64,000 nucleotides of DNA from Phlebopus portentosus (taxonomy: Eukaryota; Basidiomycota; Agaricomycetes; Boletales; Boletinellaceae), in NCBI GenBank assembly GCA_037892935.1, contig JAYXKI010000019.1:434001-498000 (forward strand), given 5' to 3'. Position numbers and translations under genes: made by a program. Each line of letters opens with the position of its first letter. Position 1 is the first letter of the stretch. This document shows positions 1 through 11,985 of this stretch, piece by piece. A model generated the notes under the pieces. It saw only the letters and a program-made list of their open reading frames with translations, had not been told where the DNA came from and searched no databases.

Positions 1-751
1 TATGCACGTCGACCGTGTTCTCCGTTTTGATGAAGAAGTAATCGCTCTGCATGATTTTGTCGCCATTGACTATGCCATAGACATAGCATTCCGCACCAAG
101 AAGTTCGAGGTCGACAGGCCGAATTGTAACTTTGAGCGATGAACTCGACGGAACGGAAGATGAGAACGTGTAGGGAAAGACATTCGGTTGAAGCGAGCCT
201 TTATCGTCATCAATATAGCTGGATGGATTATTGCTGTCCCAAAGCCGATGTTTACCGACAATAAGTTGATCCTTGGAGTTACGGACGGGATGACCAGAGA
301 TAGCGTCTATATGCATAACCCTGAACCTGAATCTCTTCGGGTTGTATTTTATTGTGTACTCGACGTGAACGGGATGCCCATCCTCTTGAACGCCTCCATC
401 GATCCAATCGTTGTCGTCCGAATGGGCGCGCCACGAGACGAGAAATACTGCCTTAGGGTCCGGCTCGCTTGTGACTTTGACCTCGTTGCTGTTAGCCGCG
501 CCATAAGGACAGGTTTGGTATGTCTTGAATAGATGGTTCTCCACGTTGGTGTGATCGGGTGCGACATAGTATGTGAAAGATCCCTCTGAACCGTAAAACC
601 CAGCATTATCCTTCAGCTGGGCCGCTACTGAGGACTGAGGATCGATAGATGATGGCAAGGTCAGCCAATATCCGTGCTCAGCATCAGACCCGTCGAGAGT
701 CAGCCTACTATTGGTCTCGTTAAAGATCTTAATGTAGACTGAGTCGTCCAT
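1..751 (-). CDS. Aegerolysin/ET79-like beta-sandwich protein, 3' truncated by window edge
   Basis: The frame is open from an ATG at 751 to base 1, so the C-terminus lies outside the window (at least 250 residues). The first ~105 residues have the pattern I remember from the aegerolysin / crystal-protein ET79 beta-sandwich: an IFNET strand, HGYW, GFYGSEGSFTY, then a CPYG..N turn. The remainder is polar, beta-rich and unrecognised. The start is chosen because a clean 55-nt intron (752-806, GTAAAA...CCGTAG) lies directly upstream and its 5' exon has an in-frame stop, making it 5' UTR. There is no signal peptide, which fits unconventional export in this family. Members are membrane-lipid binding and some are pore-forming partners; activity here is unknown. 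Family call is from motif memory only. Confidence 0.45.
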   Translation of the reverse strand, partial: MDDSVYIKIFNETNSRLTLDGSDAEHGYWLTLPSSIDPQSSVAAQLKDNAGFYGSEGSFTYYVAPDHTNVENHLFKTYQTCPYGAANSNEVKVTSEPDPKAVFLVSWRAHSDDNDWIDGGVQEDGHPVHVEYTIKYNPKRFRFRVMHIDAISGHPVRNSKDQLIVGKHRLWDSNNPSSYIDDDKGSLQPNVFPYTFSSSVPSSSSLKVTIRPVDLELLGAECYVYGIVNGDKIMQSDYFFIKTENTVDVH

Positions 752-845
752 CTACGGAGAACAACGTTTATCAGACAATGAAATCATGTAGACGGTAATG
801 TTTTACCTTGGTGGTTGATCAGCCGGAACTGCGTCGCGATAAGGG

Positions 846-852
846 ATTTATA
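846..852 (-). promoter_or_regulatory. TATA box of the aegerolysin-like gene
   Basis: TATAAAT on the minus strand, about 95 nt upstream of the start codon. Transcription would begin near 815-820 and leave a short 5' exon before the 5' UTR intron. Confidence 0.5.
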
Positions 853-859
853 CACAAAA

Positions 860-3160
860 TTGCGGAGACAAGAAATAAAATTGGATGATAGCAAACTGGT
901 CCGTGAGAGTAGTAGTTCGCGTCGAAGTCAAAGAAACTATGCAGAACCGAGGTGCGTATGCAGTACGCTACCTTGAAGGAATGGCTTTCACCAATGCGTG
1001 AACTGAACAAAACTTATCACCATTTGATTACAGATTCGCGGGTCAGCTGAGCCTGTCTCAGGTCCTTCATGTTCCAGCACAGTGCCTTCGGGAAGACATT
1101 TACCTGCTCGGAAGATGAGTAGACTGGAACACAGACCCATGCTATGGAAGATTTGTTGATTTTCCATATTTTACCAGTTGACCAATGTAGATAGTTATGA
1201 CACAACACGAGTCAACTTCAATTGACTTAGAACGACAATGCGGGTGTAAAGGTAAGAGTGGCGCGGAATGAAGATCAGAGTAATACTCACTGAATCCGAG
1301 CCTGCGCAAGTAGGATAGTCCTCAGAGCACCCGAGATGGAACATACCGTCGAAGAGTCAGAAGATTCTATAGACAGATACGAGGGAAAAGCGTCTTTTCA
1401 TCACGCCATTCATTTCGCAACAAAAGAAGGAAGTGAAAAAAAAACCGTACCTATTCTTTCAGAATGTGCAGAGAACATGGCAAGTGAAGTTGTGTGGGGA
1501 ACCTACTAACCTAGTTAGTCCCGCGGTAGACATCCGATCTTCTCGGACTATATAATTTGTAAAAAATCTCTGTGGAGCACTGATGTTTCATAGCAGACGG
1601 ACAGGTATGTCGCCGGTCCCATCTGTATACTCACTTATCTACATTGACCTTTGTCATGCTAAAGGTGCCGCTAGAAGACATGTTGAATGCTCTACAAATG
1701 ACTTCGATGAGATCGAAGACCGCATGGATCATTTCGGAGACCGTGCGTGCATGTTTTGATCCTTTTCTTCGAATCTTCTGTCTGAGAAGAACAGAAAAGA
1801 GTCCGCATCGTCTCATGGGGTCAAATCCTGCGTGCTGAAAAAAATAATCATGTCAACAGACCTGACGAAGCGGCTTTCTGTCATAATCGTTTTGGTAAGC
1901 CGAAAATTGATATCTGAAGACTGATCATAAATATCCCTTTAAAGATTGTGACCTTGGGGGAAAATCAATCTCACAAGCAATATCCACAGATTGGCGTACC
2001 TGATCTTGACATCGTACATATTTTCACATTGGTTCCATCACAGCTTTCCTGTACGCCTTCCCGATACCATGCGGTGTCTGATGCATGAACAAACGTCGTG
2101 TTTCAACCGTGTGCGTACGATATACGGGTTCTGTATTAAATTAAGAATGTAAAAATTTATCTTACTCCCCGCATACGGCAATCTCCGTACGTCACGTGCC
2201 CTTTGCAACTCTGCGGACGGACAGTGAGGAGTTCCGGCTGATAGTAATAATAATATAATTAGTATCTCAGGCACAAAGACACCGCGACTACAAGGCGCAT
2301 GAGATGGGAAAACATGAATTTTAGGGCTTTATCTGAGACATGCATGTTACGATTCTGCTAAGAATCGTCCATTCCATGCTGGAGAGAGGTCTCTGATGTT
2401 CGCCATTTGATTTTTGTGACTAGTAGAAGTCAACTAATAGTGCGACAAATTCGCTTACGGAGGTCATTAGTCTGCTTCTAATCGTGGGAGCATCGTCTAG
2501 GCGGTTGCAGTATGGTTGGGTTGCATGGCATTCTTTACGGCTTATGCATTTCCATAATTGATAACCGAATCTCAGCCAACCTGCGCCAGCACTAGTAAGA
2601 TTACTACAGTAGACCAGTATTATTGAATTTATTCAATATATTTATTAATAATATAACCAGTAAGTCATGATCATCAAAGCAGCATAGCCACGAGTATAAC
2701 CTGACCTGAGTGAGATAACAAATTCAAGCGGAATCGTAACCTGGCACACGACAGCATGCGACTCCCCAGTTCGTTCTGTGCCTCCTACCGCCGCCGCCGA
2801 TCACAAAATTCTGCAAGGGATTACAGAATTTGCAAGACAGTCATGAAAATCAATAGGAATGAACTTCACGCGTTTGCGAGAGTTCCCTGCTGCCCAGTGT
2901 ACGTCGTTCCGCGTAACATCTTCCCATCTGCTATGGAACAGTAATTGTCTTATGATGCTCCACAGACAAAGCAGGGAAGCAGATATAATACAATGCACAG
3001 GAAGTAGGTGGCTGACGCAACAATCATCTACTACAGGACTGTCTATGCACCTCGCTCAATTTGAATGGTCATATGCACTATCTGAATGAATATCTCTGAT
3101 ACTCTGCTTCTCTCTCGTTGCAGAATGTGTGACGGGATGAAAGCAAGATTTTGAATCTGC
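860..3160. other. Intergenic, no confident gene
   Basis: No long or recognisable frame on either strand. A chain of short minus-strand exons between about 2213 and 1548 can be joined in phase through plausible GT-AG introns, but the peptide matches nothing I know. Bases 2620-2660 are very AT-rich. Confidence 0.5.
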
Positions 3161-3164
3161 AGCC

Positions 3165-3170
3165 TATAAA
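3165..3170 (+). promoter_or_regulatory. TATA box of the 194-aa protein gene
   Basis: TATAAA about 235 nt upstream of the start codon. The leader contains at least one plausible UTR intron (donor GTGAGC near 3230, acceptor CTCACAG near 3280), which would explain the distance. Confidence 0.45.
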
Positions 3171-3399
3171 GACACCCGACTCTTCTGAAGCTTTCCCCAT
3201 CCTCACCTGTCTGCATAGACACGAATTCAGTGAGCATTATACTCATTCTCATCCCCTCTCTCGTTTCTATACTCACAGACACCTCAGTCTGGCTAGAAAC
3301 CAATTTTCTCTTAGTGCAATCAATTCCGTACCTGCTATCTCGCATACTGTCAGGCGTAGTGTAAACATCACATCCCTTCCAAGGAGCAGAATAACTACC

Positions 3400-4030
3400 A
3401 TGGGGTGAGCAGACTAGCTCCTACTGATGCAGAGCTAATGATGTGCCTAGAATCGGTGTTGATAACAACGTGTACATGGCAAATGACAGTGGCCAAGATA
3501 TCTATGTCATGGCTACCCTTAACCCGGACTGGGCCATTGCCGACTTTGTCTTTGACATTGCACTACTATTTACCGGAATTGAGGAGATCAAGGCAGCCGC
3601 TACAGCAGCTGAGCTACCAGCGACGATTGCTACCGTGCGCGACCTCTACGAGTTTCTCAAAATCGGAGCCGGAATCCTCAGTGGCACAGTCAGTGTAGGC
3701 ACCCGTCCCACGGAGGCCGCCCTTGCACTCGTTGAAGCATTCAAGAAAACCAGCATCCCCATCGCACCGGCAACGTACAAGAATGTAAAGGAGGATGGCT
3801 TCCTAGGAATATATCTCAGCGTGGACGGGATCGCCAGCATTCTTGGCGCAAGCACTGTGTCGCTGATAGTAATGAGTGGTGATGGAAAGCAGGTTGCGAT
3901 GTGGAACAGTGGTGGAGATGACTCGTGGATTGCGACTCGCGCAGAGAAGATCGTCCGTTCCAAGTATGGTACCATTTGGCAGCAGGACGCGGGCGCTGGC
4001 ACAGTTGACTGGCCAGTCGCCTCTAATTAA
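3400..4030 (+). CDS. Unnamed 194-aa protein with a 5-nt first coding exon
   Basis: Exons 3400-3404 and 3451-4030; the 46-nt intron runs GTGAGC...CCTAG. The first exon contributes only ATGGG, so the protein starts MGIGVDNNVYMANDSG. The long frame alone has no ATG at its beginning and is closed by an upstream stop, so this splice is what gives a start. Motifs: NDSGQDIYVMA, LNPDWAIADFVFD, a central Ala/Leu-rich helical part, then VSLIVMSGDGKQVAMWNSGG. It looks soluble with no signal peptide or membrane segment. I have an impression of similar proteins scattered in fungi and other eukaryotes but know no named family or function. AATAAA at 4081-4086 is a possible poly(A) signal. Confidence 0.8.
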
Positions 4031-5353
4031 TGAAGCAGAGACATGCGTATAAATTGTTAGTGAATATTTCTGAATTGATGAATAAAGCATAGATTGTATC
4101 CATTAAGCGTGCCCCAATACTCTTCGACGCTTTGCTATGGGTATATAAGCGATATAATCTGTGTCGCTATTGCGGTAATCCTCAAGTCGTCCTTGTCGTA
4201 CCCTGAAAGTCAGTTCTCACTTTTCTGCTTATCAGGGATTATCCTAGAGCATCCTACTCTCTTTGTGACTTGCTGATCGGCTTCTTTTCGCCATTCCTAA
4301 GTTTTACTGTCTTCTGTTTGTCGCCAGTGCTTTTCTTAGCATTTCGACTTCCAAAAACTCTAACACTGATCATTGTTTGGTGACACGACTACTGGTATCA
4401 TGATAACACCGGAGAGAGCTGTCAGCAAGAAGAGCACAATGGTAGAGTCAATGGCAGGGGCGACAGGCATGAACATACATGCACGTCTCTAAATGTATGT
4501 GTACTGGTGATCGTGACGACAGCATCTATATATCAGGGGACAAGGAGAAGAGTCGTTACAGTCAACATACAATATTTAGATAATTGTGGAGGGTCCACCA
4601 AAAGCATCATTAACACTAGTGCTCCGGGCCGGCACAATTACGTTATTATCCTTCCCCCTCGCCCTATAAACAATGGAAATCTCAATCCGTACCAACGCAC
4701 CAGCCGTCGCAAGTACCTCTCTATGTTTTCCGGGACCTGCAAGAGTTGGCTGCATATAAGCGGTTCGTTGCAGTGGTTGTGTCGCCGAGTCAGACTACCC
4801 AGAGGACGGAGTTGGGTGATGCTTGACCGGGGAAGCAAAAGCCACGGCTAGAAGAGGAGAAAGATGCGCTTCCGGTGTCGAGGGCATCGCGGCGAAGAAA
4901 ACGAGCGGCATACAGAGGACCGTTAGGATTAAGACGGCGAGGAGCACGGCAGTGATTGAGTCTGAATGGATGTACGTGAGCATGACTAAGAGTGAACGGA
5001 TATAGGAAAACACTCCATACATACCTAAACTACTCTTTGAGTATAATGACGGCAATTATCCATAGAGGCGAACGGCTCACGCCTCTCGTCCAAATAATTT
5101 CGACACAACACGCCTTCGGTATCTCATGCATCACATTTTGAGCTGGACTTGCATTGTACTTTACGTCTAGCGAATAGAAATCATTAAATTGATATAGCGA
5201 TACTGAACAGCGAAGGGACCAGGAAAGCGTGAAGTGTGTATACCGAGTAAGCGCGGAATGGAATAATGAACGGGAAGAAAATACGAGGGGTACGCAACGT
5301 GAATTCAATAGACATGTTACTTCGTCCAACTGCACCGAAACCCAACGAAAGCC
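4031..5353. other. Intergenic with two small minus-strand hydrophobic ORFs
   Basis: 3' region of the previous gene followed by unassigned DNA. Minus-strand ORFs 4476-4360 (38 aa) and 4983-4795 (62 aa) each encode a single hydrophobic helix introduced by an Asp-Ser pair. They resemble each other weakly but neither has good gene context, so they are not called. A TATAAA near 4665 on the plus strand precedes only a 28-codon ORF. Confidence 0.4.
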
Positions 5354-8300
5354 TTACCATCCATACATCCGAAGCACCGACTCGAGCTCTATCGATACCG
5401 TTGGTCCTGGCTGGCCAGGATAGGGACACGCGCCGTCCACGACGCGAGCACTATCACATTCATAGGGCAGAGTTGCAGCATGCGCTGGCGATCGAGTCAA
5501 ATTAAGATCAGCTACTCCACGTATCCCAACCAAAGGGTCTGCGGGCGCATTATCGTTTCCACCCAACGTATCACCTGGCGAGTTCATATCGGCACGCAAG
5601 TTAGAGGCACACTGTCCTCCCTGCTGAGCGTCGGCCACCCCATTCCAAAGCGCGCCTTCACCCATCGACATCGACAACAGGGTCATGAAATCACTATCCT
5701 GCATGTCGCCGAATGCCGACGAGAAGTCACTGATCTCCGTCCCGACTCCATTTAGAGCACCCTCTACCTGACCTGCTAGATCACCAAAGTCGGCTGTTAT
5801 AGTAAATGAAGAGGAAGGCACCGATAAAGACGCGCTATTTTGTGCATATTGGTTGCCGGTTGCGCCACCGGTGTCGTTGATAAGAGCGTCGTAGATGCGT
5901 TCAGACGTAGGCCACCCCTGCGTCTGCGACTGCGATGTAGCCTGACTGGGCGAAGGCACGTTCGTTTGATGGCGGAATGTCGGAAATGTCCGACTAATAG
6001 GCAATGCTGAATGAAGCAATTCATCCTCACGGCCAAGACTAAGACTGGTTTCCATCTCGTTGAATGCACAGAGACCGGAAGATGATACGATCCCTTGATA
6101 ATCAAAATCGGATCTCTCAGGACTAGGGACAAGCTCCTTTGCTGTATCCTCACCAGTCTGAGTCAATGGCGTAGTATTCACTTCTCCAAGTGAATTTGTT
6201 ATGTCATGGCCCGCACTTGAAGGAAGTGCTGGAATAGCATTGCTCGACGTGGTTGAGGGCTCATTTGATCCTGACCTTGACATTTGTCCGGAATGCGAGC
6301 AGTTGTTGCTCAATTCCATGCCAGCAGGTGCGTCCATATGGTGATCGTCTGGACTCCTTTTCCCGGTCAAATCCTGTTCGCCACCTCCCTTCTCTAAGGA
6401 CGAATGTCCTGCTCCGAGCTCTTCTACAAGCCTGTCTGGGTCTTTGCCTATGTCAATCAAGGCGTGACGCGCTTTATCCCGAAGGCGCAGTATTACCGGC
6501 TAGAAGGTGTCATGAGTATTTTGAATGTAGATACAAGCTCATGTCTCATGAGTCTTACAAATGCAGCCCCGATTAACGGAAGCGATTGGGCCTTTTCAAA
6601 CGCATCGATGGAAGTAACCAGATCCATATAAGCGCGAGGAGAAAGATCTAATGCCGGTGCATAAGCAGCAACAGAGCCCAGAACAATCTAGACAAGAATG
6701 ATGAATCAATCAGCTCTCAATTCATTTTGGATGAGAGTCTTACGGCAGAGATGGGAGTGAAGGTCCAACTCGACCAATAGGGTATTATCACAGTCGAGAT
6801 GCCATCGTAATGGTCGCGAACAACACGAAGAATCGAGATAGCACTATTATAGCACGATAAGAAGGACGGGGCAAAAGCGCTCTGCATTGGATTCTTCGGA
6901 TTCTTCAGTAGAGCACGTGCGAAAAAGTTACGGTGAAGGAGTTGAAGAGCTGCTCGAAGGACACTATTTGAGACTATTCCGACAATTGAGAGGTTATTTA
7001 GCTTACTGATGTCTTTGAGCATGCTCAACATATACTTCTGCAGATAGGCGCGGATATCCTCTGGAGCAACAGAGTTACCCGACCCGATGGACTTGACAGC
7101 CTGCCTGGTCATGCTCCTGGGACCAAATTCACGCACTTTTCCGTCCAATTCGAGTATTTCGGAATATCTAAGCGGCTTGGAGAAGTTGAGTTTGCGTACG
7201 ACTTCAAGGAATACGTCCCGAAGATACTGATATTTAACGTGCCAAACTAGGATCAGGAAACGATTAGGTGATATTTTATGAACAGACGAAGCTTCACATA
7301 CAACTCGGGATTTCCTTCCCGTGTTCATCCAGACTAGCCTCCTTGTCAAAGGGCAACTCGCAGTCAATGTCGTCTGGATGGACGCCTGTCGGTCTGCCGG
7401 ATGCTACACTCTAATGACAGAGCCTGTTATTGTTGGTTCGATGCACCAAAAAAGATACCGACCTTCCATGCATCAACATATAACAATTCCCAAAATAGTT
7501 CTCTCCGTCGTTGGGCAATTTTGGGATTAAATTTCCAGTGCGATGGGTCTTTATCTGCAACTCCGATATGAGACGTCGGACATCAGTCTCAGTTGTGAGA
7601 CCACTCACGAAGTCCGATCTGGCACCATCTATGAGCTCGAACCATAACAAGAGAAGTACGGAGAAAACTCACGTTAACAGCAAGCATCATGGCAAAGCTG
7701 ACACTCTTGGAAGCCGGCTCAAGAGACCTCTTCCTCCGTGGAATCATATCGAAGGAGGCCATGAGACAAATCGCTTGTACAGCAGCGATGCTAGGGAACT
7801 CTAGAACAGGCTTCAGACAAAGCGCAGCCCGGGCGAGACGGAGATAGAGTTCTCCTTCACTGCAAGGATTAGTCAAAAGGCCTCCTGCGGAGCCCATAGC
7901 TAAGACCATTAACAAGACTGCGAGATCGTGTGAATCCATTTTTGCGCCGTCAATTTTTGATTCAGACTCGAATCCGGCCTGCGTTCCCCTTGTTTGTCGC
8001 CGGTACGCGGCTGGTAACAGCTCCTCGTATATGTGATCATATCCGACAGGTCGAATCCACCAAGCCGCGTATTGTATGTATTGTCCGCAGAGATCCAATG
8101 CGCGTTCGTATGTAGGAAGATGCGCCTGGATAGTTCTTTGTATATCTTCCTTAGGGAGATACAACAGCGAGAAGGGAAATGCACCGCTCAAGTGTTCAAT
8201 TTCAACTGGCAACGGGTCTTCATCCATAACCTCCGTCACAGACTCCGCGAGTTTCAAAGGCTCGTTTTTGTAGACGTTCGACTGTAGTGAATTGTCAAGC

Positions 8301-9199
8301 GAGGGAATAATGCTACTTCATTTTTACTCACGAGAAGAAGCGGCTGCCGTTAAATAAGGTCGAAGCTCGTCAGCAAGCATTTTGCATGAGAAAACGCAAG
8401 TATTACCTCTCCGCTAGCACTAGTCTCGCCAAGACTCAGGTCTTCAAAAGAATTCATGATATCGCCGTCAATCCTATCGTTTGTATTAGCTTGACTTCGA
8501 AGGTCATCGTCCGCGGGGGAAGGTAAGCGATGCTTGATGGCTAGCAGATCAGGCGATAGCATCGGATGAGGATCCCGGGAGATCGTCGCTTGCGCATTTG
8601 CCAAAGCGTCTTCAAGTTGTCGGATACGGTTGCTCATCTCTGCTATCTTGCGATGCAGCTTATCCGTGTCAGCGAGAATAAACCTAGCTCCTCGAGCCTT
8701 TCAGACTTCAAGCTTGAAGAATGCCGCATAGACCCATATACCTCGAGCCCACACCAGACGTCAAAACACCTAGAATTACGGGTAACTCAGGAAAGTTTGA
8801 TAAAATCTCATGAAAAGACGGACCATTTGGACATATCATTGGACAGCCACGACGGACGCAAGAGCTGCACGGTAGCTAGTACTTATTGAAGGTCTTGTAG
8901 GTGTCGTATATTTTGTATGGACAAGTACCTTCTTATCACATCTGAGTTTCAGTCTAGGGTACGAGTTGAGCACATTTTCCGAATACCGACAGAAAGAAGA
9001 CCAGACCTACGCACCTTCGACATTCTGCGCACGAGATCTCACCCTTGGCCCGTTTAAGCTCAACGGTGTCTTTCTCGAGGTTCTTTCCATTTACTGCTGC
9101 TGCTTGATGAGCAATTTGGTGAGAAGAAAGTGGTGGCATTGTGTTGATGGGTCGAAAAGATGTCGAACATTGTGCGCGAAGCGAAATTGCTGCGGACAT
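5354..9199 (-). CDS. Zn2Cys6 transcription factor with fungal-specific TF domain
   Basis: Eleven exons in consistent phase: 9199-9015, 8953-8929, 8875-8824, 8690-8407, 8281-7673, 7618-7609, 7554-7463, 7410-7302, 7246-6744, 6687-6559 and 6499-5354 (about 1047 aa). A further exon of ~12 nt may hide in 8406-8282. Exons 1-3 spell the binuclear zinc cluster: CAEC, RRLKLRC, DKKLPC, SSC, VRRGC, then PMIC. It is followed by a linker/coiled coil (ARFILADTDKLHRKI, MSNRIRQLEDAL). The middle carries the Fungal_trans domain (IGLHKDPSHWKF, RRRELFWELLYVDAWKSV, SGRP). The ~370-residue tail is Ser/Thr/Asn-rich and probably the activation region. Nuclear DNA-binding regulator; targets are not inferable. The start could instead be an internal ATG at about 9139. 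Confidence 0.88.
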
Positions 9200-10058
9200 G
9201 AAAGTACTCCTTGTTATGATGACTCACTTTCGCGTCTCGCTGTCTATTATGTAATTATCGACTCCACTTCGGGCAATACACGGACAAGATCAAGGATCAA
9301 AGAACTGATTTCGCAAAAAAGTTGCATCAAAGAAGCAGAGGCGTATATTCTTCAGCTCCAAATCTGATCCTTCATGTCGATACGTGCTATGGATGAAAAG
9401 CATAGAGGCATATGTTCCGTGGTGGAATTTAGAGCTTCCGATTCCAAGTCACAGACTTGTAATTACGAAACCACATCTATCGCTTGACGAGGAGCAAGTA
9501 TGATTTAGCCAGACATTCCAGAGCCTTGGCGGGAATGAAAATGTCCAGCCAGCGAGCTTTCCGGACTGTCATAAGGCCGCCGAAGTCTACGCCAAGGCCC
9601 TAGTCTGCCTTAGTACACTGAGCTTGGCAACGGAAGTTCGATGAATAATCTATCTTAGGTTGATGTAATATGATGCAACCGGCGAATGATTCTGATCATT
9701 TTGAAGAAGGGAGATTTACGAGACAGACACAACCAGGAGCTCACATGATTCGTCCGTTTAATTTAGTCAGTGAAGTTCTCACTCCTTGTTGGGCTGAATT
9801 GAATCGACAGGAGCTTCTCATCTTCCAAGCCGATCTTCAGTCAGGCTTCCCTATGTTTGATTCCGTTTCCTGTAGTAAAAGCCAAAAAAAAAAAAAAACA
9901 CAGAGAAAATGAAGACAAGAACCAGTCCGACGACAGGTCGTATCCTCCCGCGGATCACATGCAGTCACGCACACTTGCTTACCAAATTTTACTCCTATTC
10001 AGTTCAGTCCGAATCGAAATTTGTCCCGATCGCCCGACAAGTCGTGCCACCGATAGGC
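9200..10058. other. Divergent promoter region between the TF gene and the peroxiredoxin gene
   Basis: No coding frame recognised. Contains a 13-nt A tract near 9886-9898. Confidence 0.5.
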
Positions 10059-10065
10059 TATATAA
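10059..10065 (+). promoter_or_regulatory. TATA box of the peroxiredoxin gene
   Basis: TATATAA about 109 nt upstream of the ATG, followed by a C/T-rich leader typical of strongly expressed fungal genes. Confidence 0.6.
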
Positions 10066-10167
10066 GTCACAACCACTCCTCGTCCTTGCGTCGTATTTAA
10101 TCGTATCTCTTCTCTTTCACTCTATCTCTCAAACTAGTCAATCGAGCAAGAAAACACAACAGACACG

Positions 10168-11057
10168 ATGGTTGCCCAAGTACAGAAGCCTGCTCCCGAA
10201 TTCGCTGGCCCAGCAGTTGTGGACGGTCTCATCACGGACATCTCGTCAAAGGATTTCCTTGGCCAATGGTATGCAACATGTCTATCAGTCTTTTATCTGA
10301 TAAAGACAACTGAGCGCGTTCATAGGGTTGTGTTGCTATTCTATCCAATGTGAGATTCGTTCGCGGCTATTTCAGCCTACGGCTTCTTTGCAGTGGACAA
10401 ACATATTGACACGTGGCATTTTTATAAAAGGGATTTCACTTTCGTCTGCCCGACTGAGATCCTTGCTTTCAATGACAACCTTGCAGCCTTCAAGGAGATC
10501 AACACCACAGTCATCGGTGAGTCGTTTTCATGCTCTGTTTTCACAAACATTCTTAATCTTGGGTCGATCGATAAGGTGTCTCCACCGACTCTCACTTCTC
10601 CCACCTCGCCTGGACGCAGAAGCCGCGCAAGGAGGAGGTCTCGGCCCTGACCTCAAGCTGCCACTCCTTTCCGACAAGTCAATGAAGATTTCGCGTGACT
10701 ACAACGTTCTCCTTGAAGATCAGGGCATTGCGCTTCGTGGACTTTTCATCATCGACCCTCAGGGCAATCTCCGCCAGATTACGGTGAATGACCTCTCAGT
10801 CGGACGCTCTGCCGAGGAGACTCTTCGTCTTGTCAAGGCGTTCCAGTTCACTGTACGTATCTTATCTAGAATGTCTGTTATCAGACATGAAACTTACTGC
10901 GAGTTATTTTTTATAGGATAAGCACGGTGAAGTGTGCCCCGCAAACTGGCAGGAGGGTGGAGCAACACTGAAGGCTGACCCGAAGGGCTCGCTCGAGTAC
11001 TTCGCGACCGCTGGCGAGGGCGGCGCGAACGCGAACAAGCGTAAGCGGCTCGATTGA
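10168..11057 (+). CDS. 2-Cys peroxiredoxin (Tsa1/Prx1 type), with an apparent one-base deletion
   Basis: Exons 10168-10268, 10326-10349, 10431-10516, 10576-10852 and 10917-11057. Thioredoxin-dependent reduction of H2O2 and organic peroxides, cytosolic. Peroxidatic Cys is in DFTFVCPTE, resolving Cys in [20 protein letters not shown] and [17 protein letters not shown] are typical of the family. All splice phases agree, but after PRKE the frame must move by one base to reach GLGPDLK: exon total is 629 nt and 630 would be in frame. The missing base lies in the G/A run near 10630-10634, at the first Gly of the GGLG motif. Assembly error is likelier than a null allele because the downstream part is perfectly conserved. 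The C-terminus keeps LEYF, the second part of the hyperoxidation-sensitivity signature. Confidence 0.92.
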
Positions 11058-11985
11058 TCTCTTGCCGCATTCCTAAACACTGCATTGCTGACCATCCCCC
11101 CTTTTCGCTCTCCTTTGAATCCATCTGCTTGCTATCACGCTCGTGCCTGCGATCGTCCCCGGTATCGTCTTTTCAATTTCATCTTGTCATATTGTTATGA
11201 TTTGCATTTAAAATTCCCGCGCACTAACATCATTCATCACCTCAAAACCACTGTTCGTCGTTCTGAACCGACTTCTGCTTCACACTTTCCCATGACTTGT
11301 CGTCAATGCCGGTCCTCTCTTTTGCAACAATTCTTACCCACTTTCGCAATCCGTCTGTGTTCTTGCTCGTGCAACAGACTGAACGAGCGAAGATCAAAGA
11401 GTTTTAGCTCCTTATTTCACGATACTAATGAAAGAATGTGGGGCTTGAATTGTGTTTCGGGGATGCGATTTAGAGGCGTTCTCGTTGACATAGAGATTTG
11501 GATTCAGATATGCTATCGTCCTTATGTAGAAGCTCGGTTTTGGAACGAATAACAGTGTATCCCCGATTTTTATAAAATCTATATGTTCTCTCGTTTCTTT
11601 TTTTCCCGAGTGACCTTGGGTCAAAGGAGTAAAAAGAAATATATGAATTGGACGTTTCAAACGCGAGTGTCAGGTTCGATTCTGGCAGAAAAGTGCCGAA
11701 AGAATAATACTGGGATCTCTCGACTACAGTAAACCATAATCCTGAAGTGATAAGTAAGTCGAGCAGAAATTACAGTGTAAAAGAGGCGAGAACTTCAGAA
11801 CCTGCTTTCTTATTGTATAAGTTACCTTTTTGCTGAATTCCTCGAAAAGAAACGGTATTTAAGTATCGTTGGTTCAACATTGGGTTCCCAACTTGCGGAA
11901 ATGAGGTAGGAAATAACATTAATTACATTCTCAAATAGCTTCGATGCTCCGAAGTCATGACGTAGCAGAGGTTGATGGGACGAGC
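11058..11985. other. Convergent 3' regions, no gene
   Basis: Space between the 3' ends of the peroxiredoxin gene (+) and the first secreted cysteine-rich gene (-). Contains the first copy of a short duplicated sequence (11503-11553). Nothing else is supported. Confidence 0.5.
11503..11553. repeat. 51-bp duplicated sequence, copy 1
   Basis: Roughly 75-80% identical by eye to 13503-13553, exactly 2000 bp away in the same orientation. Each copy lies about 450-500 bp from the 3' end of a cysteine-rich protein gene or its remnant, so it looks like a trace of a segmental duplication. Confidence 0.55.

Noticed and set aside
1548..2213. Multi-exon minus-strand gene assembled from short exons
   Set aside because: Phases can be made to agree, but with free choice of weak splice sites this is easy, and the peptide has no recognisable motif.
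11664..11690. tRNA-like T-arm (GGTTCGATTC)
   Set aside because: Loop size and stem pairing are wrong and no acceptor or anticodon arm can be formed around it.
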